A stretch of DNA of 24,667 bases from Pseudomonadota bacterium (GTDB lineage: Bacteria; Pseudomonadota; Alphaproteobacteria; Caulobacterales; Caulobacteraceae): contig JAEZCL010000301.1 of assembly GCA_023433585.1 (NCBI GenBank), forward strand, positions 1 to 24,667, given 5' to 3'. Below the pieces are notes generated by a model that worked only from the letters and a program-made list of their open reading frames with translations, was not told the origin of the DNA and made no database searches. Of this stretch, positions 1 through 9,200 are shown one piece after another. The position numbers were made by a program, and so were the translations under genes. The number at the start of each line of letters is the position of its first letter. The first letter of the stretch is position 1.

Positions 1-10
1 GCCCCCGGCC

Positions 11-31
11 GTTCACGAAGCGCCGGTGAAC
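11..31. repeat. short inverted repeat beyond the desaturase stop
   Basis: GTTCAC (11-16) and GTGAAC (26-31) can form a 6-bp stem with a 9-nt loop just beyond the 3' end of the minus-strand desaturase gene. No T-run follows it on the minus strand, so it is at most a weak terminator or a processing hairpin. It lies at the window edge and its wider context is unseen. Confidence 0.25.
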
Positions 32-44
32 AGGCTTGCGGGGG

Positions 45-983
45 TCAGGCGGCCGAGGCGGCGGCGCGCAGGACGCTGAGATAGCCCGGCGCCGTCTCCA
101 TGCCCGCAGCCTCGGGCCGGGTGCGCATGAGGCGGTGCAGGCGCGGCAGGCTCCAGCACGGCACATGCATGAACAGGTGGTGCTCGGCGTGATAGTTGAC
201 CCAGTAAGGCGCGATCAGCGCCCGCTCGATCCAGCCCGCGCGCGTGGTCCGCGCGGCGCGGAAGGCGTCCTCGGCCGAACCCTCGACACAGGCGTGCTCG
301 GCGATGTTGCGAAGGCGCGTCACCAGTGGGAACCAGGTGGCCATGGGCAGCAGCCACAGCACGAAATACGCCCACCAGACGCCCAGCAGCGTGAGCGCCA
401 GCAGCATCCCGGCGTTGACCAGAAGGAACGGGGTCACGGACTTCCCGGTGACCACGGCGTCATAGTCGTGGGCGCCGTCCTTCAGGCGGCCTGCGCGCGC
501 GGCGAGGGGCAGCAGAACCCGCTGCTTGAAGAAGGTCTGGCCGGTCAGGTCGCGGATGATCTTGCGGCGCAGGGAGGCGGGGCTCACCGGAAAGGGCTCG
601 GACAGCATCAGGTCCGGGTCCTCGGGCTGCTGGGCGTATTTGTGATGCGACAGGTGGTAGGGGCGGTAGGCGCGAAGATCGGCCCCGATCGGAACCGCGC
701 ACAGCCACTGACCGAGGAAATCATTGAGCTTCAGGTTCCTGGCCAGGGCGCCGTGGGCGGCCTCATGCATCAGGATGGCCAGGCCCAGCTGGCGCGCGCC
801 GATGATGATGATCGCCAGCGGAATCAGGACCGGCCAGATCACCCCCGCCGCCATGGCCAGGGCGATGACGCCCCAGGCGTGCAGCACCAGCAGCGGACCT
901 TTCCAGTGACTGCGCGCCTGAAACGGCGCCCATTCCTCGGGCGTGAACAGCCGGCTGGGGGATATGCGCGGGGCGGCGGGCAT
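45..983 (-). CDS. fatty acid desaturase family protein (membrane di-iron)
   Basis: A 312-aa integral membrane protein with the three histidine boxes of membrane fatty acid desaturases and hydroxylases: HEAAH (residues 73-77), HLSHH (110-114) and HAEHH (265-269). These would bind the di-iron centre that introduces a double bond or hydroxyl into an acyl chain using O2. Hydrophobic stretches lie at about 30-70 and again after residue 150, as expected for the family. It follows mutM on the same strand after about 41 nt, so they may be co-transcribed. The start at 983 is the first Met of the frame; no strong Shine-Dalgarno is seen. The substrate (phospholipid acyl chain, sphingolipid-like or carotenoid) cannot be told from sequence alone. 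Confidence 0.85.
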   Translation of the reverse strand: MPAAPRISPSRLFTPEEWAPFQARSHWKGPLLVLHAWGVIALAMAAGVIWPVLIPLAIIIIGARQLGLAILMHEAAHGALARNLKLNDFLGQWLCAVPIGADLRAYRPYHLSHHKYAQQPEDPDLMLSEPFPVSPASLRRKIIRDLTGQTFFKQRVLLPLAARAGRLKDGAHDYDAVVTGKSVTPFLLVNAGMLLALTLLGVWWAYFVLWLLPMATWFPLVTRLRNIAEHACVEGSAEDAFRAARTTRAGWIERALIAPYWVNYHAEHHLFMHVPCWSLPRLHRLMRTRPEAAGMETAPGYLSVLRAAASAA

Positions 984-1024
984 GACCGCAGCCTAGCGCA
1001 TTTTCAAAAAGGACGCGAAGCGGA

Positions 1025-1888
1025 CTAACGCTTCTGGCAGGAGGAGCACCAGAAAGTGGAGCGTCCGCCCTGAACCGTCCGGCGGATGGTTCCGCCGCAG
1101 TCCGGGCGTCGGCAGGGTTCGCCCTCGCGGCCATAGGCGTCGAAACTGTGCTGGAAATAGCCCTGGCCGCCGTCCGCATTGGCGAAGTCGCGCAGGGTCG
1201 AGCCGCCCGCCGCTACGGCGTCGTTCAGGACGTTTCGCACCTCGACGGCCAGGCGTTCCAGCCGGGGCCGCGACACCTTGCCCGCCGCCGTCAGGGGCGA
1301 GATTCCGGCCCGGAACAGCGCCTCGCACACATAGATGTTGCCCAGCCCGGCCACGACCCGCTGATCCAGCAGGCTGACCTTGACCGACTGTTTGCGCCTG
1401 GCGAACGCTTCGGTCAGCCGCGCGGCGGAAAAGGCGTTGCCCAGCGGCTCCGGCCCCAGCCCGGCGAACCAGGGATGAGCCTCGACCTGATCCGTCGGGA
1501 TCAGGCCCATGAAGCCGAACCGGCGCGCGTCGGCGAAGCCCACGCGGATGCGCCCGCCCGGCCCTTCCGCGACGAGGCTGACATGCTCGTGTTTTCCGGC
1601 GACGGGGGCCGGCGTTTCGAATTCCCCCAGTTCGCGCCCGTCCAGGGTGAAGCGGCCCGTCATGCCCAGGTGGGTCACCCAGGTGTCGCCGGTGCTGAGC
1701 GGCATGAGCAGATATTTGGCCCGGCGGTCCAGGCGCAGCACCGTCGCCCCTTCCAGCCGCGCGGCGAAGTCGGGCGGGAAGGGAAAGCGCAGGTCCGGCC
1801 GGTTCTGGCGCACATGGCTCAGGCGCGCGCCGCCCAGGACGGGCTCCAGGCCGCGCCGCACCGTTTCGACCTCGGGAAGTTCGGGCAT
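1025..1888 (-). CDS. mutM: formamidopyrimidine-DNA glycosylase (Fpg/MutM)
   Basis: Base-excision repair enzyme that removes 8-oxoguanine and formamidopyrimidines and nicks the abasic site. The mature N-terminus PELPEVETVRRG is diagnostic: Pro2 is the Schiff-base nucleophile and Glu3 is catalytic. This is why the start is placed at 1888 and not at the in-frame Met four codons upstream (1900). A basic RRAKYL segment matches the conserved Lys region, and the C-terminus carries the zinc finger as CRRPDC followed by CSSC, complete to the end. The protein is 287 aa, normal for the family. It is divergent from ohr, with about 70 nt between the starts, so two genes dealing with oxidative damage share an intergenic region. 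The desaturase lies downstream on the same strand. Confidence 0.97.
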   Translation of the reverse strand: MPELPEVETVRRGLEPVLGGARLSHVRQNRPDLRFPFPPDFAARLEGATVLRLDRRAKYLLMPLSTGDTWVTHLGMTGRFTLDGRELGEFETPAPVAGKHEHVSLVAEGPGGRIRVGFADARRFGFMGLIPTDQVEAHPWFAGLGPEPLGNAFSAARLTEAFARRKQSVKVSLLDQRVVAGLGNIYVCEALFRAGISPLTAAGKVSRPRLERLAVEVRNVLNDAVAAGGSTLRDFANADGGQGYFQHSFDAYGREGEPCRRPDCGGTIRRTVQGGRSTFWCSSCQKR

Positions 1889-1958
1889 GGCCGGGGCCAT
1901 AGCGCGCGGGACGGGCGGCGCCTACATGCAAGGCTCGCCATCACGAAGGAGACGACCC

Positions 1959-2387
1959 ATGGACGTGCTTTACCGGGCCCACGCCACCGCCACCGGCGGC
2001 GGCCGCGAGGACGGCCGCTCGCGCACCGACGACGGCAAGATCGACGTGAATCTGTCCACCCCCGCCGAGATGGGCGGAAAGGGCGGCGACGGGACCAATC
2101 CCGAACAGCTGTTCGCCACCGGCTATGCCGCCTGCTTCCTCGGAGCCCTGAGGCTGGTGTCCGGCCGCGAGAAGACGCCCGTCTCCGCCGACGCGGCGGT
2201 CCGGGCGACCGTCGGATTCGGCAAGAACGACCGGGGCGAGGGCTTCAACCTGGACATCGAACTGCATGTGACCGGCCATGGGCTGGATGCGTCTGTGATC
2301 GACGGCGTGCTGGAGAAGACCCACCAGGTCTGTCCCTATTCCAACGCGACACGCGGCAATGTGGACGTGCGGATCACGCACGGCTGA
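1959..2387 (+). CDS. ohr: organic hydroperoxide resistance protein (Ohr, OsmC family)
   Basis: A 142-aa thiol peroxidase that reduces organic and fatty acid hydroperoxides. The peroxidatic Cys59 sits in TNPEQLFATGYAACF and the resolving Cys125 in VCPYSNATRGN, both typical of the Ohr rather than the OsmC subgroup. The N-terminal segment with TGGGREDGR and LSTPAEMGG is also Ohr-like. GAAGGAG ends about 7 nt before the ATG at 1959 and fixes the start; the longer open frame upstream runs into mutM. No ohrR repressor gene is adjacent and I saw no clear OhrR box in the short upstream gap. Confidence 0.95.
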   Translation: MDVLYRAHATATGGGREDGRSRTDDGKIDVNLSTPAEMGGKGGDGTNPEQLFATGYAACFLGALRLVSGREKTPVSADAAVRATVGFGKNDRGEGFNLDIELHVTGHGLDASVIDGVLEKTHQVCPYSNATRGNVDVRITHG

Positions 2388-2464
2388 CATTGAGATCACG
2401 AAGCCGTGAACCTTTTTGCGGGTGAAGGGTTATGAGGGCTCCCTAGTAACGGAGAGCCTCTCCC

Positions 2465-2764
2465 ATGAAGAAGATCGCGTTCATCACCACCGGCGCCCTC
2501 GCCGCCCTGGCCCTGGCCGCCTGTCAGCCCGCCGATCCGGTGGCCGAGGAACAGGCCGACCTGATCGAACAGCAGGCCGATGTGGAGGCCGCCCAGCTGG
2601 AGCAGCAGGCCGACGCCGCCTATGACGCCGCCTCCGACGCCTCCACCGAGGCCGCCGAGCGGTCGCTCGAGGAACAGGGCGACGCCCTGAACGAACAGGC
2701 CGACGCCGTGCAGGACCAGGCCGACGAACAGGCCGACCAGATGCGTGAGACCAACCCGCAGTAA
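2465..2764 (+). CDS. small QAD-repeat lipoprotein of unknown function
   Basis: A 99-aa protein with a lipoprotein signal: a Lys-Lys N-terminus, a hydrophobic stretch, and the lipobox L-A-A-C with Cys20 as the predicted lipidated residue. The mature part is Ala/Gln/Glu/Asp rich, nearly free of hydrophobic residues apart from Ala, and contains six QAD triplets plus one QGD variant in an E-Q-A-D-x-x pattern. This suggests a helical or coiled-coil rod anchored in the membrane. I recognise no enzymatic domain. Small Ala/Gln-rich lipoproteins of this kind occur in Caulobacterales, but no function can be claimed. It stands alone: ohr ends 77 nt upstream and a strong intrinsic terminator follows 29 nt after the stop. 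Confidence 0.8.
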   Translation: MKKIAFITTGALAALALAACQPADPVAEEQADLIEQQADVEAAQLEQQADAAYDAASDASTEAAERSLEEQGDALNEQADAVQDQADEQADQMRETNPQ

Positions 2765-2793
2765 GGCTCGCGCCTCATCGGATATCCATGAAG

Positions 2794-2823
2794 AACCCCT
2801 CGTCCTCGCGGCGAGGGGTTTTT
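2794..2823 (+). terminator. intrinsic terminator after the lipoprotein gene
   Basis: AACCCCTCG (2794-2802) pairs perfectly with CGAGGGGTT (2812-2820) around a 9-nt loop, and T residues continue to 2823. This is a textbook Rho-independent terminator. It separates the lipoprotein gene from the acyltransferase/tsaE run and argues against acyltransferase starts upstream of it. Confidence 0.88.
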
Positions 2824-2888
2824 CGTGGGCCGCGCGGACGCCGAGACCGCTTGCCGAGCGCGGCGGCAAAGGCGATGTTCGCGCCCTG

Positions 2889-3764
2889 ATGGTTCTCGCC
2901 GACGCTTCGGCGGCCCCGGACGTCCCGGCCCGCCGCTCGCCCCACATCGTTGACGTGCTGATCGCCGAGCGCGCACCGCGCCTGACGCGCTCGCTCGCCT
3001 GGCCGGTGGTCAAGCCGCTGCTGCACGGCCTGCTCAGCTATGGCGCGGCGCGCGACATGGCCGACGCCGTGGCGGTGCGTTCGGGCGCGGAGTCCATGGA
3101 CTATGTGTCGGCCCTGCTGGACCTGGAGGTGACGTCGCTGTTTCTGGACCGGCTGCCCGTCGGGGGGCGGTGTGTCGTGGTCTGCAATCATCCCACCGGC
3201 ATCGCCGACGGCCTGGCCGTGCATGACGCCGTGCGAAAGGTGCGGGGCGACGCCGTCTATTTCGCCAACGCCGATGCGCTGCGGGTCTCGCCGCGCCTGG
3301 GCGAGGTGGTGATCCCGGTGGAGTGGGTCGAGGCCAAGCGCACCCGCGAGAAGACCCGCGCCACCCTGGAGGCCGCCCGCGCGGCGTTCGAACAGGAGCG
3401 GTGCGTGGTCATGTTTCCGGCCGGGCGGCTGGCGCGGGCCAGCCGGGACGGCTCCCTGACCGATCCGCCCTGGGCCCCCACCGCCGTGTCCCTGGCCCGC
3501 AAATACGATGCGCCGATCGTCCCGGTGCATGTGTCCGGCCCCTATTCGCGGCTGTTCCACGCCTTCGACCGGGTTTCGATGGAGCTGCGCGACATCACCC
3601 TGTTCCATGAAATGCTGAACAAGCGCGGCAAGCCCTTCAGCCTGACCGTGGGAAAGCCCGTGGACGCGCGCCGCCTGGACCCCGACGCCGGGCGCGCCAC
3701 CTATGCGCTGAAAGCCTTTGTGGAGCGCGTCCTGCCCGCCCAGCCGGATGCCGACCTTGCCTGA
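2889..3764 (+). CDS. PlsC/hemolysin-like lysophospholipid acyltransferase
   Basis: A predicted 291-aa acyltransferase. The catalytic-type motif NHPTGIADG (His101) corresponds to the acyltransferase His/Asp box of the putative hemolysin (COG3176-like) branch. It is followed by FPAGRLAR, which matches that branch's FPAG motif, and a later LNKRGKPFSLTVGKPV block, also typical. The likely job is acyl transfer to a lysolipid (lysophosphatidate or an ornithine-lipid precursor) at the inner membrane. The frame is open upstream to 2745, but that part crosses the terminator at 2794-2823. I therefore place the start at the ATG at 2889, although its Shine-Dalgarno is weak. The stop at 3764 overlaps the tsaE start, suggesting translational coupling. 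The exact substrate is unknown. Confidence 0.8.
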   Translation: MVLADASAAPDVPARRSPHIVDVLIAERAPRLTRSLAWPVVKPLLHGLLSYGAARDMADAVAVRSGAESMDYVSALLDLEVTSLFLDRLPVGGRCVVVCNHPTGIADGLAVHDAVRKVRGDAVYFANADALRVSPRLGEVVIPVEWVEAKRTREKTRATLEAARAAFEQERCVVMFPAGRLARASRDGSLTDPPWAPTAVSLARKYDAPIVPVHVSGPYSRLFHAFDRVSMELRDITLFHEMLNKRGKPFSLTVGKPVDARRLDPDAGRATYALKAFVERVLPAQPDADLA

Positions 3765-4242
3765 GCCGGTCCGCATCCCCCGGGTCCGCATCCCCCTGGC
3801 CGACGCCGAGGCGACCGCCCGCCTGGGCGCCGCCGTCGCCCCGCATCTGGAACCCGGCGAGGCGGTGCTGCTGTACGGCCCGTTGGGCATGGGCAAGTCG
3901 ACCCTGGCGCGCGGCCTGATCCGCGCCCTGACGTCGCCGGACGAGGATGTGCCGAGCCCGACCTTCACCCTGGTCCAGTTCTATGAGAGCGACCCGCCCG
4001 TGGCCCATTTCGACCTCTATCGCCTGACACGCCCGGGTGAGGCGTTCGAGATCGGGCTGGACGAGGCGCTGGACGTGGGCTGCGCGGTCATCGAATGGCC
4101 CGAGCGGCTGGGGGAGGATCCGGGCGCGGTTCTGGGACCGGACCGACTCGTCATAGAGATCGAAGAGGACGGGGACGGCCGGGTTGCGACCGTTTCCGGC
4201 GCGGGGGCGTGGGAGTTGAAGGTCCAGCATGTCGGATCGTGA
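3748..4242 (+). CDS. tsaE: tRNA threonylcarbamoyladenosine biosynthesis ATPase TsaE
   Basis: A 164-aa small P-loop ATPase needed with TsaB and TsaD for t6A37 modification of ANN-decoding tRNAs. The Walker A motif GPLGMGKST lies at residues 44-52, followed by the family block PSPTFTLVQFY and then HFDLYRL, with GLDEAL and EWPERL near the end, in normal order. The family usually has GDLGAGKT; the P-loop here is slightly divergent but keeps Lys50 and Ser/Thr. The start at 3748 overlaps the upstream acyltransferase by 17 nt; an in-frame ATG at 3718 is possible but adds non-conserved residues. The end overlaps amgK by 14 nt, so the genes form one operon. Confidence 0.93.
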   Translation: MPTLPEPVRIPRVRIPLADAEATARLGAAVAPHLEPGEAVLLYGPLGMGKSTLARGLIRALTSPDEDVPSPTFTLVQFYESDPPVAHFDLYRLTRPGEAFEIGLDEALDVGCAVIEWPERLGEDPGAVLGPDRLVIEIEEDGDGRVATVSGAGAWELKVQHVGS

Positions 4243-5320
4243 GACGGAGCGGATCGAATTCCTGAAGGGCGCGGGCCTGGCCGACGCCCGCCGCGACCCC
4301 TTGCCCGGCGACGCCTCCACACGGCGATATGAGCGCCTGACCACGCCCGGCGGCGCGACCCTGATGCTGATGGACCAGGCGCCCTCGGCCGAGAGCCCGC
4401 CGTGCGATCCCGCCTGGACGCCGGACCAGCGCCGGGCGGCGGGCTGGAACGCGACGGCGCGCCTGTCGGCCGGACGCATCGAGGCCTTCGCGGCGGTGGC
4501 GGACCTGTTTCGCGGCGCCGGTCTGTCGACGCCGGAGATCATCGCGGTGGACGCCCCGCGCGGTCTGGCGGTGATCGAGGACTTCGGCGACGCCCTGTTC
4601 GCCCGGGTGATCGAGACGGGCGAGGCGGAAGAGCCGCTTTACCTCGCCGCCGTGGAGGCGATGGCGGCGCTGCACGCACAGGGCGCGCCGCCCGCCGCCC
4701 TGACCGGGGCGGGCGGGGACTGGCCGCTTCTGGCCTATGATGCGACGGCGCTTCAGGGCGGGGCGGACCTGTTCGTCCAATGGCTGCCGAAACTGGGCCC
4801 GGCGCTGGATTTCGGTCCCGCCGCCCTGGCCGAATGGGCCGAGGTCTGGGCGCTGGTGGCCGCGCGGGGCGAGGCGGGGGCCTCGGTGGCGGCCCACCGG
4901 GACTATCACGCCGAGAATCTGATCTGGCTGCCGCAGCGCGAGGGCGTGCGTCGGGTCGGCATGATCGACTTCCAGGACGCGGTGCTGGCCCATCCGTCGT
5001 GGGACCTGCATTCCCTGTTGCAGGACGCGCGGCGCGACGTGGCGCCCGAGCTGGAGGCGGTGGCCCTGAACCACTATTTCGAGATCATGCCGGGGGTGGA
5101 CCGCGAGCCGTTCCTGCGCGACTACGCCGCCCTGGCGGCCCTGAACGAGGCGCGCATCCTGGGCATATTCGCCCGGCTGATCGCGCGCGACGGCAAGCCC
5201 CGCTACCGGTCCTTCATGCCGCGCATGTGGCGGCATCTGGAGGCCAATCTGAAGAAGCCCGGCATGGAGACGGTGCGCGGCTGGTTCGACCGGCATGTGC
5301 CGGTGGAGGTGAGGCGATGA
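4229..5320 (+). CDS. amgK: N-acetylmuramate/N-acetylglucosamine anomeric kinase (AmgK-like)
   Basis: A 363-aa aminoglycoside phosphotransferase-fold kinase. The catalytic loop HRDYHAEN (Asp225) and the metal-binding MIDFQDA (Asp247) are intact. The early LPGDASTRRYERL stretch is characteristic of this sugar-kinase group. In Pseudomonas and Caulobacter the AmgK enzyme phosphorylates MurNAc and GlcNAc at the anomeric carbon, feeding MurU in a recycling route that bypasses de novo UDP-MurNAc synthesis. The assignment rests largely on the directly following murU-type gene, which overlaps it by 4 nt (ATGA). The alternative is an uncharacterised APH-family kinase. tsaE overlaps its start. Confidence 0.85.
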   Translation: MSDRETERIEFLKGAGLADARRDPLPGDASTRRYERLTTPGGATLMLMDQAPSAESPPCDPAWTPDQRRAAGWNATARLSAGRIEAFAAVADLFRGAGLSTPEIIAVDAPRGLAVIEDFGDALFARVIETGEAEEPLYLAAVEAMAALHAQGAPPAALTGAGGDWPLLAYDATALQGGADLFVQWLPKLGPALDFGPAALAEWAEVWALVAARGEAGASVAAHRDYHAENLIWLPQREGVRRVGMIDFQDAVLAHPSWDLHSLLQDARRDVAPELEAVALNHYFEIMPGVDREPFLRDYAALAALNEARILGIFARLIARDGKPRYRSFMPRMWRHLEANLKKPGMETVRGWFDRHVPVEVRR

Positions 5321-6054
5321 CCGGTCCGAAGACCGCCATGGTGCTGGCCGCCGGGCTCGGAACCCGCATGCGGCCCCTGACCGACGACCGGTCCAAGGCG
5401 CTGGTGGAGGTCGGCGGCAAGGCCCTGATCGACCATGTGCTGGACCGGCTGGCCGGCGCGGGCGTGGAGCGCGCGGTGGTCAATGTCCACTGGTTCGCCG
5501 ACCGGCTTCAGGCGCATCTGGCGGCGCGGACGGGCGGGCCTGAGATCGTCATTTCGGACGAGCGGGACGAACTGCTGGAGACGGGCGGCGGCCTGAAGAA
5601 GGCGCGGGCGTTACTGGGTGACGGCCCGGTGTTCGTGGCCAATATCGACAGCGTCTGGATCGACCGGGGCCAGAAAACGGACAATGGGGCGCTTTCCGAC
5701 CTGATCCGCCTGTGGGATCCGGCGCGCATGGACGCGGCCCTGCTGCTGGCGCGGCGCGAGGGGTCGATCGGTTTCGAGGGCGCGGGGGATTTCTTCCGGG
5801 CCGACGACGGCGGCCTGGCGTTCCGGGGCGAGGCGGCCAGCGCGCCCTATGCCTATATGGGCGTGCACATCACCCGGCCGGGCGTGGTGGACGACGGGCC
5901 GGACGGGCCGTTCTCGCTGTCCACCGTCTGGCGGCGCCTGGCGCACCAGGGGCGGCTTTTCGGCTGCGTGCTGGACGGCGACTGGATGCATGTGGGCGAT
6001 CCGGTGTCGCGGGATGAGGCCGAGGCGCGGTTGGCCGGGGAGGGCGGATCATGA
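5317..6054 (+). CDS. murU: N-acetylmuramate 1-phosphate uridylyltransferase (MurU-like)
   Basis: A 245-aa nucleotidyltransferase with the sugar-nucleotide pyrophosphorylase signature LAAGLGTRMRPLT at residues 10-22 and the downstream Lys of SKALVEVGG. Further family blocks are ETGGGLKKA and the metal-binding region FVANIDSVW. The C-terminal DGDWMHVGDP resembles the end of MurU and mannose-1-phosphate guanylyltransferase-like proteins. MurU makes UDP-MurNAc from MurNAc-1-phosphate and UTP, completing the AmgK pathway. Start and stop overlap as ATGA with amgK, which supports joint translation. A hairpin-rich repeat begins 13 nt after the stop and separates it from addB. Confidence 0.87.
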   Translation: MTGPKTAMVLAAGLGTRMRPLTDDRSKALVEVGGKALIDHVLDRLAGAGVERAVVNVHWFADRLQAHLAARTGGPEIVISDERDELLETGGGLKKARALLGDGPVFVANIDSVWIDRGQKTDNGALSDLIRLWDPARMDAALLLARREGSIGFEGAGDFFRADDGGLAFRGEAASAPYAYMGVHITRPGVVDDGPDGPFSLSTVWRRLAHQGRLFGCVLDGDWMHVGDPVSRDEAEARLAGEGGS

Positions 6055-6066
6055 CGGCGCGCCGCG

Positions 6067-6238
6067 CTCCCTTCTCCCCTTGTGGGAGAAGGTGGCCGCG
6101 TGAGCGGCCGGATGAGGGGGCGCCGCCGCTTCGCCGAGGGTTGATCCTTGCGGAACCGCCGGCCCCCTCACCCTGCGCGCAAAGGACGGATGCTGACGCA
6201 TCCGTGCGCGCAGTTCTCTCCCACGAGGGGAGAGGGAG
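6067..6238. repeat. hairpin-rich intergenic repeat A (murU-addB junction)
   Basis: The ends form an imperfect inverted pair: CTCCCTTCTCCCC (6067-6079) against GGGGAGAGGGAG (6227-6238), differing by one bulged base. Inside, TGAGGGGGC (6113-6121) pairs perfectly with GCCCCCTCA (6162-6170). Local hairpins include CCTTCTCCC/GGGAGAAGG at the left end, GGCCGC/GCGGCC, CGGATG/CATCCG, and CTCTCCC/GGGGAGAG at the right end. No protein of its own is evident. The layout is that of the palindromic intergenic repeats common in many proteobacterial genomes. The right end provides the purine-rich Shine-Dalgarno of addB. Confidence 0.8.
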
Positions 6239-6241
6239 ACT

Positions 6242-9200
6242 GTGACCCGTTTCGACCCCTTCGCCGTCGCCGGGCCGCGCTGGTTCTCCATCGACGCGCA
6301 CCGGCCGTTCCTGGAGGACCTGGCGGCGGGGGTGCTGGGCTGGCTGGGGGAGGATGCGCCCGAGGCCCTGAGCGACGCGGTGATCCTGCTGCCCAACCGG
6401 CGGGCGGCGCGGGCGTTCACCGAAGCGCTGACGAAGCTGTCCGGCGACCGGCCGGTGCTGCTGCCGCAAGTGCGGCCGCTGGGCGATCTGGAGGAGGACG
6501 AACCGCCGTTCGCGCCCGGCGAGCTGGAGCTGGACCTGAAGCCCGCCATCACCCCGCTGAGGCGACGTTTCGAGCTGGCGAAGCTGATCGCGGCGCACCA
6601 CGATGGGGCGGTGCAGCCGCTGCACGCGCTGGAGATGGCCGAGGCCCTGGCCGCCTTCCTGGATTCCTGCCAGATCGAGGAAGTGGCCGATCCCGCCCGC
6701 GTGGCCGATCTGGTCGAGGCGGACCTGGCCGAGCACTGGCGTTCCACCGCCGCCTTCCTGGCCATCGTCACCGACGTCTGGCCCCGCCGCCTGGAGGACC
6801 TGGGCCTGAGCGACCCGGCCGCACGCCGCGTGACCCTCTTGCGCCGATTGGCCGAGACCTGGGACGCCCGCCCGCCCGCCCATCCGGTGATCGCGGCGGG
6901 CTCCACCGGCACGGTCCCGGCGGCGGCGGCGGTGCTGGGCGCTGTGGCGCGGGCGCCTTTGGGCTGTGTGGTCCTGCCGGGCCTGGACCGCGATCTGGCC
7001 CAGGGCGCCTGGGACCAGATCGCGGGCGATGACGGAGAGCAGCACCCGCAGGGCGCGCTGAAACGGCTGATCGCCCGTCACGAGATCGACCGCGCGGACG
7101 TGCGCCCATGGCCCGCCCGCGACACCCCCGAAGACGCGCGCCTGGGCCGCGCCCGGCGGCGCCTGATCGCCGAGGCGCTGAAGCCGCCGGACGCCACCGC
7201 CGACTGGCGCGGCGCCATCGACGAGATGCGCAAGGGCGGCGACGATCCCATCAAGGAGGGTCTGGAGGGGCTGACCGCCCTGTCGGCCCGCACAGAGGAA
7301 GCCGCCGCCGCCCTGGCCGCCGTCCTGATGCGCGAGGGGGTCGAGACCCCCGGCGTCACAACGGCCCTGGTCACGCCCGATCCCATGTTCGCGCGACGGG
7401 TGCAGGCGCGGCTGAGCCGCTGGGGCCTCATGGCCGATTCCTCGGCGGGGACGCCGCTGTCCGGAACGTCGGCGGGCGTGCTGCTGGGGCAGTTGGCGGG
7501 ACTGACGGGCGATGGGTTCGGCGCGGTTCCGCTGCTGGCGATCCTGAAGCATCCCTGGACGAACATCGGGCGGCCCGACGAGACCGAAGCGCTGGAACGG
7601 CACGGCCTGCGCGGGCCGCATCCGGCGGACTGGGACGCGGTGCGTGCGCGGCTGGAGGCAAGCCGGGAATGGAACGGAAAGCGCCGCTCCGATGCGGTGC
7701 AGGCGCGCATCGACACGGCGCGCGGGCTGCTGGACCGGCTGGAGGCGGCGCTGTCGCCGATGCTGGACCCAGCGCCCCGCACGCCCGCCGATTTCGCGCG
7801 CGTCCTGGCCGAGGCGGTCGAGGCGCTGTGCGGGGCCGAAGCCTGGATCGGGCCGGATGGGGAATGCGCCGCGCGCCTGCTGGCGCAGCTGATGACGGAC
7901 GGCGAGGACGCCGCCGCCCTCGGCCCCGCCGCGAACGCCGAGCTGCTTGAGCGGCTGATGGCGGCCGAGGTGGTGCGCACCGGCGGCGAGGTTCATCCGC
8001 GCCTGCGCATCCTGGGCGCCATCGAGGCGCGGCTGGTGCGGGCGGATCGGGTCATCCTGGCCGGGCTGGAGGAGGGGGTCTGGCCGCGCGGCGGCGGGAT
8101 CGACCCGTTCCTGTCGCGGCCCATGCGAAAGGCCCTGGGCCTGCCGCCGCCGGAGCGCCGCGTCGGTCTGTCGGCCCACGACTTCGCCCAGATCGCCTGC
8201 GCGCCCGAAGTGTATCTGCTGCACACCGAGCGGCGCGAGGGCCAGCCTTCGGTGAAGTCCCGCTGGTTGTGGCGGCTGGAAACCCTGGTGCGCGGCGCCT
8301 TCCCGGATGATCCGCGCCTGCCGGGCCGGGACGACCTCTACGCCCTGGCCGCGCGGCTGGATGCGCCCGATCCGATCCCGCCCGACAGCCTGAAACCCGC
8401 CCAGCGCCCCGCGCCCTCGCCGCCGGTTTCGGCGCGGCCGACCAGGATGTCGGTGACGCGGGTGGAGGAATGGGTGCGCGATCCCTATTCCACCTACGCC
8501 CGCTTCATCCTGGAGCTGCGCCAGTTGGAGCGGCCCGACGAACCGGTGGACGCCCGCATCCGGGGCACGGCCATCCATGCGGCGCTTCAGGCCTTCGCAG
8601 AGGACTGGGAGCGGCTGGGCGCCGAGGGCGGCGAGGCGCGCTTCGTGGCGCGTTATCTGGCGGAGCTGGAGAAGGCGGGGATGCCGCGATCCGGCCTGGC
8701 GCGGGAACGGGCGCTGGGCGAGAACGCCGCCCGCTGGGCCGTGGAATTTGAAACCGAGCGCCGCGCCGTCGGGGCGCGGGTGTTCACCGAACGCAGGGGG
8801 GAATGGACCCTGCCTGACGGCTTCGTGCTGGAGGCGCGCGCCGACCGCATGGAGGTGCGGGACGGGCGTCTGTCGGTGATCGATTTCAAGACCGGCGCGC
8901 CGCCATCCAAGAAACAGGTCAAGACCAGTTTCGCGGCCCAGTTGCCCCTGACCGCCGCCATCGCCGGGGCGGGTGGGTTCGGCCCCGACCTGGCGGTCGA
9001 GCCGGAGGAACTGCTCTATGTCGCCGTCACCGGCCGCGAGCCGCCCGCGCGCATCGAGGACCGCAGCGGCGAGGACGGCGCGGTCCAGACGGTGGAAGAC
9101 GCGGTGGAGGGCCTGATCCGCCGCGTGGCCCAATACGCCGACCCGGCCCAGCCCTATCGCTCGCGCATCGCGCCCCAGTTCGCCCAGGCGCGCATCTCGG

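Noticed and set aside
2745..2888. N-terminal extension of the acyltransferase frame
   Set aside because: It would run through the lipoprotein stop and the intrinsic terminator and adds residues not typical of the family.
6051..6245. A short plus-strand frame in the murU-addB gap
   Set aside because: It is only the translation of repeat A; there is no ribosome binding site or domain.
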